DNA of 14,153 bases from an uncultured Clostridia bacterium. Lineage in GTDB: Bacteria; Bacillota; Clostridia; Oscillospirales; Acutalibacteraceae. The notes beneath the pieces were generated by a model. The model saw only the letters and a program-made list of their open reading frames with translations, searched no databases and was not told where the DNA came from. Location of the stretch: contig CAMGDK010000032.1 of the NCBI GenBank assembly GCA_946042285.1, positions 1 to 14,153 of the forward strand. The letters are read 5' to 3'. The position numbers were made by a program, and so were the translations under genes. Shown here in pieces: positions 7,619-13,302 of this stretch (within the stretch, counting starts at the first letter, position 1; each line of letters opens with the position of its first letter).

Positions 7619-7643
7619 TTTTTATAAATAGCATGAATATAAT
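7615..7643 (+). promoter_or_regulatory. Possible promoter for the flavin reductase-like gene
   Basis: A consensus TATAAT lies at 7638-7643. The -35 at 17 nt is a poor CTGATT (7615-7620) overlapping the stop region of the preceding gene. Co-transcription with the AIM24-like gene is an equally good explanation. Confidence 0.4.
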
Positions 7644-7660
7644 AATATGAGGTGATTGCA

Positions 7661-8167
7661 TTGTTTAAGGAAATTAGTGCAAAGGACATCAAGGAAAACG
7701 CAGTAGAGCTTTTAAGCACAAAATGGGGGCTTGTAACTGCCGGCAACTCATCTGCCTGCAACACCATGACGGTTAGCTGGGGTGCAATTGGTGAGCTTTG
7801 GGGCAAGGATTGTGCAACCGTGTATATACGCCCTCAAAGATACACTGAGGAGTTTCTTAACAAAGAGGATTATTTCACATTAAGCTTTTATCCCATGGAT
7901 AAGAAGCAACAGATTCACGGTGTCTGCGGCTCAAAGAGCGGCAGGGATGTTGACAAAATAAAGGAGTGCGGCTTAACTCCGTGCTTTGACGAGAAGGCTC
8001 CGTATTTTGCACAGGCAGAGCTTGTTCTCGTATGCAAAAAAATGGCAAAGTCAAAATTTGACCCTAATGATTTCATTGACGATACAATTGTTGATAAATG
8101 GTATGAGCAAAATGATTTCCATTACATTTATTACGGCGAAATAGAAAAAGTCTTGATTTCTGAATAA
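7661..8167 (+). CDS. Flavin reductase-like FMN-binding protein
   Basis: 168 aa. The order WGLVTAGN, NTMTVSWGAIGELW, YIRPQRYTEEFL and DYFTLSFYPMDKK matches the flavin reductase-like domain (split-barrel FMN-binding fold) of small clostridial flavoproteins. The T-x-S-W and R-P-Q-R-Y segments form the expected flavin phosphate and ring contacts. It probably binds FMN and transfers electrons from NAD(P)H or a partner; the substrate is unknown. I choose TTG 7661 (MFKEISAKDI), placed 8 nt after GAGG (7649-7652). The in-frame GTG at 7652 is part of the SD itself. The last codons overlap the -35 box of the SRP RNA promoter (8153-8158), so this gene's 3' end is doubly constrained. Confidence 0.85.
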   Translation: MFKEISAKDIKENAVELLSTKWGLVTAGNSSACNTMTVSWGAIGELWGKDCATVYIRPQRYTEEFLNKEDYFTLSFYPMDKKQQIHGVCGSKSGRDVDKIKECGLTPCFDEKAPYFAQAELVLVCKKMAKSKFDPNDFIDDTIVDKWYEQNDFHYIYYGEIEKVLISE

Positions 8168-8181
8168 TAGTGTAGTATAAT
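8153..8181 (+). promoter_or_regulatory. Promoter of the SRP RNA gene
   Basis: TTGATT (8153-8158), 17 nt, TATAAT (8176-8181). The -35 lies inside the final codons of the flavin reductase-like gene and the -10 lies just after its stop. A start point at about 8186-8188 would coincide with the 5' hairpin of the RNA. Confidence 0.85.
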
Positions 8182-8185
8182 GATT

Positions 8186-8383
8186 GAGCCGACGGTGGTT
8201 TGCTGTCGGCTCAGTGAAAAGGTAGGGGTTTGTCCTTATTTCATAATGTAGCGTATGGGCCCTGTGCAACGGGATGCTACGAACCTTGTCAGGCGGGGAA
8301 CCGAGCAGCAATAAGTGGATTATTCTGTGTGCCGCAGACAAGTCTGTGCGTTACATTATGAATTAAGCTGCTTCTGCCTTTTT
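8186..8383 (+). ncRNA. ffs: Signal recognition particle RNA (4.5S/scRNA)
   Basis: The S domain shows the conserved helix 8: GTCAGG (8288-8293), then a CGG stem, GGAA tetraloop, CCG, then AGCAGCA, which is the Ffh binding site. A long closing helix pairs TTCATAATGTA (8240-8250) with TACATTATGAA (8352-8362). A 9-bp 5' hairpin (8185-8193 with 8205-8213, loop GGTGGTTTGCT) resembles the Alu-domain arm of the large Bacillus-type RNA. AAGGTAG (8219-8225) can pair with CTGCCTT (8374-8380) directly before a T run, giving the 3' end and a terminator. At roughly 198 nt it is shorter than the usual 260-270 nt of Gram-positive scRNA. Both ends are approximate. It lies directly before dnaX, a common clostridial arrangement. 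Confidence 0.88.
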
Positions 8384-8406
8384 ATATTAAGATTTGGAGG
8401 TAACAC

Positions 8407-10152
8407 ATGTATCAGGTTTTATACAGAAAATACAGACCTAAGATTTTTGCGGATGTATATGGTCAGGACCATGTTACCTCTACATTGAAAAACGAGATTG
8501 TAGAAAACAGAATTTCTCACGCTTATCTCTTTACAGGCTCAAGAGGTACAGGCAAAACAACGTGTGCAAAAATTCTTGCAAAGGCAGTAAACTGTGAAAA
8601 CAGCAACAACGGTGAGCCATGCAACGAGTGTGAGATTTGCCAAGGACTTGACGCCGGTACAATTTATGATGTTGTTGAGATTGATGCCGCATCAAACAAC
8701 GGTGTTGATAATATCCGTGAGCTTCGTGAAGAGGTTAACTACGCGCCGTCAAGAGGTAGGTATCGTGTGTATATTATCGACGAGGTGCACATGCTCTCAA
8801 CAGGTGCGTTTAACGCCTTGCTCAAAACTCTTGAGGAGCCACCGGCTCATGTAATATTTATATTAGCTACAACAGAGGTGCATAAGCTGCCTGCAACAAT
8901 TCTTTCACGCTGTCAGCGCTTTGATTTTAAGCGTATTCAACCCGAAACAATGTCGGTAAGGCTAAAGCAGGTTGCCGAGGCTGAGGGAATGACGTTGACT
9001 GACAGTGCCGCAACTCTTATTGCAAGGATTGCAGACGGTGCACTTCGTGACGGCTTATCCGTGCTTGATCAGTGTGCAGGTCGTGCAAGCAGCATTGACG
9101 AGGCACTCGTTTCAGAGGTTGCAGGTATCGCTAATAGGGAGATTTTGTACAAGCTTAGTGATTGTATTTCCAACAAGGATAGCTCCGAGTGCATGAGCTT
9201 GATTTCCAATCTTTATCAAAACAGCTACGACATGGAAAGACTCTGTGTTGAAATGATAAACCATTTCAGGAATTTCCTTATTACGAAAACCGTTAAAAAG
9301 AGTCGCGAGCTTATTATTTGCACAGACGACGAGTATAACATGATTTTGAACGGCGCAAGGTCGTTTACTATGGAAACGGTAATTTATGCTCTTGATTTGT
9401 TCCAAGATGCATTGACAAAAATAAAAGGCGGTGCGTCTGCAAGGATTGGGGTTGAGCTTTCGTTTGTAAAGCTTTGTGAGCCTAATCTTGAGGTTAGCAA
9501 CGATTCTATGCTCGACAGGCTTTCCCGTCTTGAAATTGCAGTTAAAAACGGCGTGAAGACCATATCGGATGCAAGGCCGCAGGCTACCGAATCTCAGCCG
9601 ATAAAGGAAGAAGCCAAATCGGTTGCTCGTGAAAAGCAGGCTGATGTAATTGAAGAGCAGAGCGCCCCTGTTGCAGAGGAAGAGCTTGAAAAGAAGGAGG
9701 AGGTTGAGCCTCCTGTACCGACTGATGAGACAGACGAGCAGATTGCTCCGACAGAGCAGGAGTTACCGCCTATTCAGCCGCAAGCCACAGAGCAGGCAGA
9801 GAGCACAGAGGCTTTAAATACCGATGCTTCAGCCCAGCAGCCGTTTGAGTATTGGGATAGCTTTTTGAGTGAAATATATAAGCTTGATATTGCGACATAC
9901 AGTGTTATTGCAAATGCGAGTGCCTACACAAGAGGCGAGTTCTTCTTAATTGACAGCTCAAATCCTACAATTAAGGAATTTCTTAAAATCTCAACTCGTT
10001 CAAGGGCAATTAAGCAGGCATTGTATAATGTTACAGGTAAAAAGTACAAGCTCGGTCTTTTTAAGCGCAGTGCCGATGAGGTGCAAAAGCAGGATTTGCT
10101 TGAGGTGTTGATCAATAGTGCTGAAAACAATGTTAAGATTAACTTTGAATAA
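8407..10152 (+). CDS. dnaX: DNA polymerase III subunit tau/gamma (clamp loader)
   Basis: 581 aa. It forms the clamp-loader ATPase that opens the beta sliding clamp. The N-terminal AAA+ module has Walker A GSRGTGKTT (44-52), a zinc site (Cys63, 72, 75, 78), the DExx box YIIDEVHML, sensor 1 ATTEVHKLP, and the SRC arginine-finger motif in ILSRCQRF. Domain III follows (about 240-365). Residues about 390-480 are a Glu/Pro/Gln-rich linker of low complexity, then a C-terminal domain (QQPFEYWDSFLSEIYKL onward) that in tau binds the polymerase. I found no A AAA AAG slippery site, so a gamma form by the E. coli mechanism is not supported. SD GGAGGTAA precedes ATG 8407. First gene of dnaX-ybaB-recR; 26 nt separate it from ybaB. 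Confidence 0.97.
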   Translation: MYQVLYRKYRPKIFADVYGQDHVTSTLKNEIVENRISHAYLFTGSRGTGKTTCAKILAKAVNCENSNNGEPCNECEICQGLDAGTIYDVVEIDAASNNGVDNIRELREEVNYAPSRGRYRVYIIDEVHMLSTGAFNALLKTLEEPPAHVIFILATTEVHKLPATILSRCQRFDFKRIQPETMSVRLKQVAEAEGMTLTDSAATLIARIADGALRDGLSVLDQCAGRASSIDEALVSEVAGIANREILYKLSDCISNKDSSECMSLISNLYQNSYDMERLCVEMINHFRNFLITKTVKKSRELIICTDDEYNMILNGARSFTMETVIYALDLFQDALTKIKGGASARIGVELSFVKLCEPNLEVSNDSMLDRLSRLEIAVKNGVKTISDARPQATESQPIKEEAKSVAREKQADVIEEQSAPVAEEELEKKEEVEPPVPTDETDEQIAPTEQELPPIQPQATEQAESTEALNTDASAQQPFEYWDSFLSEIYKLDIATYSVIANASAYTRGEFFLIDSSNPTIKEFLKISTRSRAIKQALYNVTGKKYKLGLFKRSADEVQKQDLLEVLINSAENNVKINFE

Positions 10153-10178
10153 ACAATAATGTATAGGAGAATTTAACT

Positions 10179-10523
10179 ATGAAAGCAAGACTTCCACAGG
10201 GAATGGGTGGCGGCCCACAGAACATGCAGGCTATGATTCGTCAGGCACAGAAGATGCAGGAGAATCTTGAGGCAAAGAAGGCGGAGCTTGAGGAAAAGGA
10301 TTATGTTGTTACCTCAGGCGGCGGAATGGTAGAAATTACTGTTAAGGGCAACCATCAGGTTCAGTCAATCGGTCTTAATCCTGAAATCGTTGATCCTGAA
10401 GATGTTGAAATGCTCGAGGATATGCTTGTTGCTGCATTCAATGAGGCTATGCGCCAGATTGAAGAGGAGTCGGAGCGTGAGCTTGAAAAGGTAACAGGCG
10501 GACTTAACATTCCGGGACTTTAA
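10179..10523 (+). CDS. YbaB/EbfC family nucleoid-associated protein
   Basis: 114 aa. An N-terminal Gly/Gln/Met-rich segment and helix (NMQAMIRQAQKMQENL) is followed by the family signature: GGGMVEITVKGNHQV, then SIGLNPEIVDPEDVEMLEDM, and a C-terminal amphipathic helix. YbaB proteins are tweezer-shaped dimers that bind DNA and coat the nucleoid; family members are almost always placed between dnaX and recR, as here. SD AGGAGA lies 9-10 nt before ATG 10179. The 27-nt gap to recR and lack of a terminator indicate co-transcription. No unusual features. Confidence 0.95.
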   Translation: MKARLPQGMGGGPQNMQAMIRQAQKMQENLEAKKAELEEKDYVVTSGGGMVEITVKGNHQVQSIGLNPEIVDPEDVEMLEDMLVAAFNEAMRQIEEESERELEKVTGGLNIPGL

Positions 10524-10550
10524 TACAAATTATAAACGCGTGAGGTAGCT

Positions 10551-11150
10551 ATGGGATATAATCTTGCACCGCTTCAAAATTTAATAGATCAGTTTGAACG
10601 CATGCAGGGCGTAGGTCACAAAACTGCTCAGCGTATGGCATTTTACATTCTCGGTCTTTCCGATAGCGAGGCAAACGAGTTTGCCCGTGCCATCACAGAC
10701 GCTCATACAAAAATTAAGCAGTGTAAAATCTGCTGCGACCTTGCAGATGATGATCTTTGCCCGATTTGCAAAAGTGAAGCAAGGGATAAGAGTGTTATCT
10801 GCGTTGTTGAGGATCCTCGTGATGTTGCCGCAATTGAGCGCACTAATGAGTACAAAGGCACATATCATGTTCTTCACGGCGCAATTTCGCCAATGGATAA
10901 TATCGGACCGGACCAAATTAGAATAAAGGAGCTTGTTGCAAGGCTTAATGACGATACTGTTGAGGAGGTTATTATGGCAACAAACCCAACAGTCGAGGGC
11001 GAGGCAACTGCAATGTATATCAGTCGTCTGCTTAAGCCTATGGGTATTACTGTAAGCAGGCTTGCGTATGGCGTGCCTGTCGGTGCAGACCTTGAGTATG
11101 CCGACGAGGTTACGCTTTCAAGGGCAATCGAGGGCAGAAGCCTTATATAA
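10551..11150 (+). CDS. recR: Recombination mediator RecR
   Basis: 199 aa, standard length. The N-terminal helix-hairpin-helix (RMQGVGHKTAQRMA, 17-30) binds DNA. The C4 zinc finger uses Cys58, 61, 70 and 73. The Toprim domain begins at VICVVEDPRD (about 80-90) and contains GAISPMDNIGPDQI. The C-terminal Walker-like segment ATNPTVEGEATAMY and SRLAYGVPVGADLEYAD match the family. With RecO and RecF it loads RecA at gaps. SD GAGG lies before ATG 10551. It closes the dnaX-ybaB-recR unit; the smpB start lies 21 nt downstream, so smpB may be co-transcribed. All key residues are present. Confidence 0.97.
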   Translation: MGYNLAPLQNLIDQFERMQGVGHKTAQRMAFYILGLSDSEANEFARAITDAHTKIKQCKICCDLADDDLCPICKSEARDKSVICVVEDPRDVAAIERTNEYKGTYHVLHGAISPMDNIGPDQIRIKELVARLNDDTVEEVIMATNPTVEGEATAMYISRLLKPMGITVSRLAYGVPVGADLEYADEVTLSRAIEGRSLI

Positions 11151-11171
11151 TTAAGCAAAGGAGTGATAGAC

Positions 11172-11636
11172 TTGAAGGATAATAATAAGCAGGTAATTGC
11201 AAATAATAAAAAAGCCTATCACGACTACTTTGTTATTGATACCTACGAGGCAGGGATAGAGCTTTTCGGAACGGAAATTAAATCAATACGCAACGGCAGA
11301 GTAAATCTAAAGGATAGCTTTTGCTCTGTCGATGACGGCGAAATGTTTGTAATCGGTATGCATATTTCTCCTTATGAAATGGGTAACAGGTTTAACCGTG
11401 ATCCAATGAGAAAAAAGCGCCTTTTGCTTCATAAAAAGGAGATAATGAAGCTGTTTGGCGAAAGTCAGCAGCAGGGACTTTCTATTGTGCCGCTCAGCCT
11501 TTATATTATCAATGGCAGGGCAAAGCTTGAAATCGGTCTATGCAAGGGTAAAAAGCTTTATGATAAGCGTGCAGTTCAGGCAAAGAAGGACTCCGACAGG
11601 GCTATCGAAAGAACTCTTAAGGAGAATTACAGATAA
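11172..11636 (+). CDS. smpB: SsrA-binding protein SmpB
   Basis: 154 aa. SmpB binds the tRNA-like domain of tmRNA and carries it to stalled ribosomes. Family motifs are NNKKAYHDYFVIDTYEAGIE, LFGTEIKSIRNGRVNLKDSF, HISPYEMGNRFNRDPMRKKR and ALCKGKKLYDKR-type (here GLCKGKKLYDKR). The basic C-terminal tail (RAIERTLKENYR) mimics mRNA in the decoding channel. I choose TTG 11172 (MKDNNKQVIANNKKA); AAGGAG at 11158-11163 gives an 8-nt spacing, and an in-frame GTG at 11163 overlaps that SD. The tmRNA gene begins only 8 nt after its stop, so the two partners are adjacent and may share a transcript. Confidence 0.95.
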   Translation: MKDNNKQVIANNKKAYHDYFVIDTYEAGIELFGTEIKSIRNGRVNLKDSFCSVDDGEMFVIGMHISPYEMGNRFNRDPMRKKRLLLHKKEIMKLFGESQQQGLSIVPLSLYIINGRAKLEIGLCKGKKLYDKRAVQAKKDSDRAIERTLKENYR

Positions 11637-11644
11637 TTTAATAC

Positions 11645-11997
11645 GGGGATGAAAGGATTTCGACAGGGTTGTTGAACCTTGGTCAGCGAGTAGTGGAGTT
11701 GCACCACTTTAAAAGTAACAACTTAAAATTAACTGACAAAAATAATTCAGTTGCTCTTGCTGCTTAATTAGCAGCTTGCGTTCTACCGCAAAGTGCCACG
11801 GTTGCGGATAGGGCGTCGATTTAGTGGCGAACATGAACGAGAGAGTGTCTCGTCTCTCGTCAGGTAATAGAGAATACCGTAGCCTGCAGGCTGTTTATCG
11901 CCGGCAGGTGAGGGGATAACCTAAAGGATAAACTACACTCGTAGAGCCCTTGGCAAGATGATTTTGGACGCGAGTTCGACTCTCGCCATCTCCACCA
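11645..11997 (+). ncRNA. ssrA: Transfer-messenger RNA (tmRNA)
   Basis: The 5' GGGGATG pairs with 3' CATCTCC, and ACCA completes the 3' end (encoded CCA at 11995-11997). The T-arm GCGAG-TTCGACT-CTCGC is visible. The reading frame before the stop TAA (11765-11767) gives a tag ending SVALAA. Tracing it back to AAC at 11717 gives NNLKLTDKNNSVALAA after the charged Ala; the exact resume codon is uncertain. GCTGC/GCAGC around the stop forms the usual helix 5. A candidate PK1 stem lies in GTGG/CCAC near 11693-11708. A GATAAT at 11632-11637 could be a -10 box, but no good -35 is seen, so processing from a smpB transcript is possible. Confidence 0.96.
11977..11997 (+). repeat. Direct repeat copy 1: 3' end of ssrA
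   Basis: The last 21 bases of ssrA, from the T-loop CGACT to CCA, recur exactly at 12123-12143. The identity begins at the T-loop and ends at CCA, as expected for a recombination core in a tRNA-like gene. Confidence 0.9.
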
Positions 11998-12007
11998 CAA
12001 AACAAAA

Positions 12008-12026
12008 AAGCACCCTTGCGGTGCTT
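12008..12026. terminator. Terminator hairpin directly after ssrA
   Basis: AAGCACC pairs with GGTGCTT over CTTGC, flanked by A-rich and T-rich tracts (AAACAAA at the left, TTTATTTGTTTT at the right). It could work in both directions and lies 10 nt past the CCA end of tmRNA. Confidence 0.8.
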
Positions 12027-12035
12027 TATTTGTTT

Positions 12036-12051
12036 TGAGCATTGGAAACGA
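12036..12051 (+). repeat. 16-bp direct repeat, left copy
   Basis: TGAGCATTGGAAACGA, identical to 13100-13115. This copy runs into the inverted T-arm-like CGAGAGTCGAAC (12049-12060). Confidence 0.75.
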
Positions 12052-12070
12052 GAGTCGAACAGCCGTAAAG

Positions 12071-12093
12071 AAAACAGTCCGGTGGACTGTTTT
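12071..12093. repeat. Perfect 10-bp inverted repeat in the ssrA scar
   Basis: AAAACAGTCC (12071-12080), loop GGT, GGACTGTTTT (12084-12093). The T tract makes it terminator-like on the + strand and, by symmetry, on the - strand too. Confidence 0.75.
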
Positions 12094-12107
12094 TAGGCGC
12101 GTGCGTG

Positions 12108-12121
12108 TCGGCGAAAGCCGA
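12108..12121. repeat. GNRA-capped hairpin abutting the second att copy
   Basis: TCGGC-GAAA-GCCGA ends one base before the duplicated ssrA 3' end at 12123. It is a stable 5-bp stem with a GAAA tetraloop. Confidence 0.65.
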
Positions 12122-12122
12122 G

Positions 12123-12143
12123 CGACTCTCGCCATCTCCACCA
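12123..12143 (+). repeat. Direct repeat copy 2: displaced ssrA 3' end
   Basis: Exact 21-base copy of 11977-11997, from CGACT through CCA. The base pair context before it (GAG) differs from the ssrA T-stem context (GTT), so this copy is not part of a full tmRNA. Confidence 0.9.
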
Positions 12144-12152
12144 GGACAGAAT

Positions 12153-12196
12153 AATCCGAAACTTGTTATCATTGGTAACTGTTTCGGATTTTCTTT
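12153..12196 (+). terminator. Rho-independent terminator, probably the original ssrA terminator
   Basis: AATCCGAAAC (12153-12162) pairs perfectly with GTTTCGGATT (12181-12190), followed by a T-rich tract. It lies 9 nt after the displaced ssrA end, where the native tmRNA terminator would have been before integration (inference). Confidence 0.85.
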
Positions 12197-12242
12197 ATTT
12201 TTGAATAAAGTTAAGGAAGGGCGTTAACCCTGCATTTAATTA

Positions 12243-12271
12243 TTGAAATAACTCTCATTATGTGATATTAT
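12243..12271 (+). promoter_or_regulatory. Promoter of the Nudix-ASCH pair
   Basis: TTGAAA (12243-12248), 17 nt, TATTAT (12266-12271). A second TATAAT at 12293-12298 lacks a good -35. Either would drive the two-gene unit that starts at 12332. Confidence 0.6.
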
Positions 12272-12331
12272 AGTATGAAAATTAAGTTGTCTTATAATAC
12301 GAATAAATTAAACTAATAAAGAGAGATATTT

Positions 12332-12754
12332 ATGAGCGTAAATTATTATGATACAGTTGAAGATAGCTTATTAAAATTTGCTGTTATTGTTACAAAAACA
12401 AACGGAAAATGGGTTTTCTGCAAGCATAAGGACAGAGACACATTAGAGGTTCCGGGCGGTCATCGTGAGCCAAACGAGGATATTTTAGATACTGCAAAGA
12501 GAGAACTCATTGAAGAAACAGGTGCGATTGATTTCAACTTAAATCCCATCTGTGTTTATTCTGTTACGGGAGAAAATAATTTTAACGGTGAAGAAACATT
12601 TGGCTTGTTATGTTATGCCGATATATATTCTTTTGGAAATATTGACAGTGAAATAGAAAAAATAATAATATCTGATGATTTACCGACAAATTGGACTTAC
12701 CCAACAATTCAGCCATTCCTTCTTGCAGAATTAGAAAAGAGAGGCGTTATTTAA
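12332..12754 (+). CDS. Nudix hydrolase
   Basis: 140 aa, cytosolic. The Nudix box is complete: GGHREPNEDILDTAKRELIE runs into ETG, matching GX5EX7REUXEEXGU, with catalytic RE and EET for Mg2+ binding. FAVIVTKTNGKWVFCKHKDR and EVPGG match MutT/8-oxo-dGTPase-like members; the substrate cannot be fixed from sequence. C-terminal TNWTYPTIQPFLLAELEKRG is typical of a clostridial subgroup (recollection). The SD is weak (GAGAG). Leu is mostly TTA, whereas the core genes here prefer CTT, and the sequence is AT-richer, which suggests transfer. It is 11 nt from the ASCH gene and lies between two attachment sites, so it is likely cargo. Confidence 0.88.
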   Translation: MSVNYYDTVEDSLLKFAVIVTKTNGKWVFCKHKDRDTLEVPGGHREPNEDILDTAKRELIEETGAIDFNLNPICVYSVTGENNFNGEETFGLLCYADIYSFGNIDSEIEKIIISDDLPTNWTYPTIQPFLLAELEKRGVI

Positions 12755-12765
12755 AGGGTTAATTT

Positions 12766-13098
12766 ATGAAACACAAAATGAACTTGCAACACGAGCCTTT
12801 CGTGAAAATCAAAGCCAAAACAAAGACCATAGAAATGAGATTGTTTGATAAAAAGCGTTCTGTAATATCCGTTGGTGATGATATTGTTTTTGTTGATAAC
12901 AGCACAAAAGAAACGATTACTTGTAAAGTAAACAATTTGTTTAAATATAAAAGTTTTGATGAGCTGTATTCTAACCACGATAAAACATCTGTTGGATATA
13001 GTGAAGATGAAATTGCAAATCCCAATGATATGCTCACTTATTATTCAACAGAGCAAATCGAGAAATATGGTGTTGTTGGAATAGAGTTATTATTCTAA
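12766..13098 (+). CDS. ASCH-domain protein (PUA-like RNA-binding fold)
   Basis: 110 aa. The ASCH pattern is present: an N-terminal MNLQHEPFVKIKAKTKTIEM with RLFDKKR, where the KT-x-E-x-R core is the conserved ASCH signature. Then come a beta strand ISVGDDIVFVD and a C-terminal YYSTEQIEKYGVVGIEL typical of small clostridial ASCH proteins. ASCH domains are PUA-like and predicted to bind RNA or nucleotides; some relatives are N4-acetylcytidine amidohydrolases. Whether this one is catalytic is unknown. It follows the Nudix gene by 11 nt with AAGGG as SD and shares its AT-rich composition. One base after its stop begins the right copy of the 16-bp repeat (13100-13115). Confidence 0.83.
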   Translation: MKHKMNLQHEPFVKIKAKTKTIEMRLFDKKRSVISVGDDIVFVDNSTKETITCKVNNLFKYKSFDELYSNHDKTSVGYSEDEIANPNDMLTYYSTEQIEKYGVVGIELLF

Positions 13099-13099
13099 A

Positions 13100-13115
13100 T
13101 GAGCATTGGAAACGA
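13100..13115 (+). repeat. 16-bp direct repeat, right copy
   Basis: TGAGCATTGGAAACGA as at 12036-12051, starting one base after the ASCH stop. The following AAGTGAC partly echoes GAGTCGA after the left copy. The pair brackets the Nudix-ASCH unit at a distance of 1,064 bp. Confidence 0.75.
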
Positions 13116-13175
13116 AAGTGACTATATGAATAATTTAAAACCATTTATTGCGTCTTGGCTTTAGTAATACAGGTG

Positions 13176-13216
13176 AAAAATAAAAATGAGACGGCTGAAT
13201 TTCAGCCGTCTTATTT
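13176..13216. terminator. Bidirectional terminator between the ASCH gene and the tRNA-Ser fragment
   Basis: AGACGGCTGA (13189-13198) pairs with TCAGCCGTCT (13202-13211) over ATT. On the - strand the stem is followed by CATTTTTATTTTTC, a good T tract suited to the tRNA-Ser. On the + strand the tail TATTTTG is weaker but usable for Nudix-ASCH. Confidence 0.8.
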
Positions 13217-13221
13217 TGTCA

Positions 13222-13282
13222 TGGCGGAGTGGGTGGGATTCGAACCCACGGGTGAAAGAATCACACGATAGATTTCGAGTCT
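13222..13282 (-). tRNA. 3' half of tRNA-Ser(CGA), element attachment site
   Basis: Read on the - strand it gives the anticodon loop CTCGAAA (anticodon CGA), a long variable arm with GTGA-TTCTT-TCAC, T-arm GTGGG-TTCGAAT-CCCAC, the acceptor 3' strand CCACTCC, G and an encoded CCA. The 5' half is missing: beyond 13282 there is no D-arm or GGAGTGG acceptor strand. The anticodon stem also already carries an A-A mismatch. A tRNA cut at the anticodon loop is the classic footprint of a tyrosine-recombinase element. The fragment is not a functional tRNA. Confidence 0.88.
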
Positions 13283-13302
13283 TTTAGTCATCTTATCAAG
13301 AT

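Larger units (their letters stand above)
11998..12143 (+). mobile_element. 146-bp integration scar or mini-element at the ssrA 3' end
   Basis: A gene-less 146-bp unit between the functional ssrA 3' end and a duplicate of its last 21 bp. It holds three hairpins (12008-12026, 12071-12093, 12108-12121) and an inverted T-arm-like sequence (12049-12060). ssrA is a known target of tyrosine-recombinase islands; the element would have rebuilt the ssrA end and displaced the old one. No integrase or ORF remains, so this is either a deletion remnant or a very small element moved in trans (inference). Confidence 0.6.

Noticed and set aside
9285..9305. AAAAAG in dnaX as a gamma-forming frameshift site
   Set aside because: The zero-frame codons are GTT AAA AAG, so it is not the A AAA AAG heptamer, and it lies far too early, before the linker.
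9680..9710. An SD-like AAGGAGGAGG run inside dnaX, possibly for frameshifting or internal initiation
   Set aside because: It encodes the Glu/Lys-rich linker, no suitable slippery heptamer is next to it, and no useful start follows.
11860..12141. A 93-codon open frame on the - strand containing WWRWRESNSRPKS
   Set aside because: It is the antisense of tmRNA and its 3' duplicate; frames of this ESNSRP type are well-known artefacts opposite tRNA/tmRNA ends.
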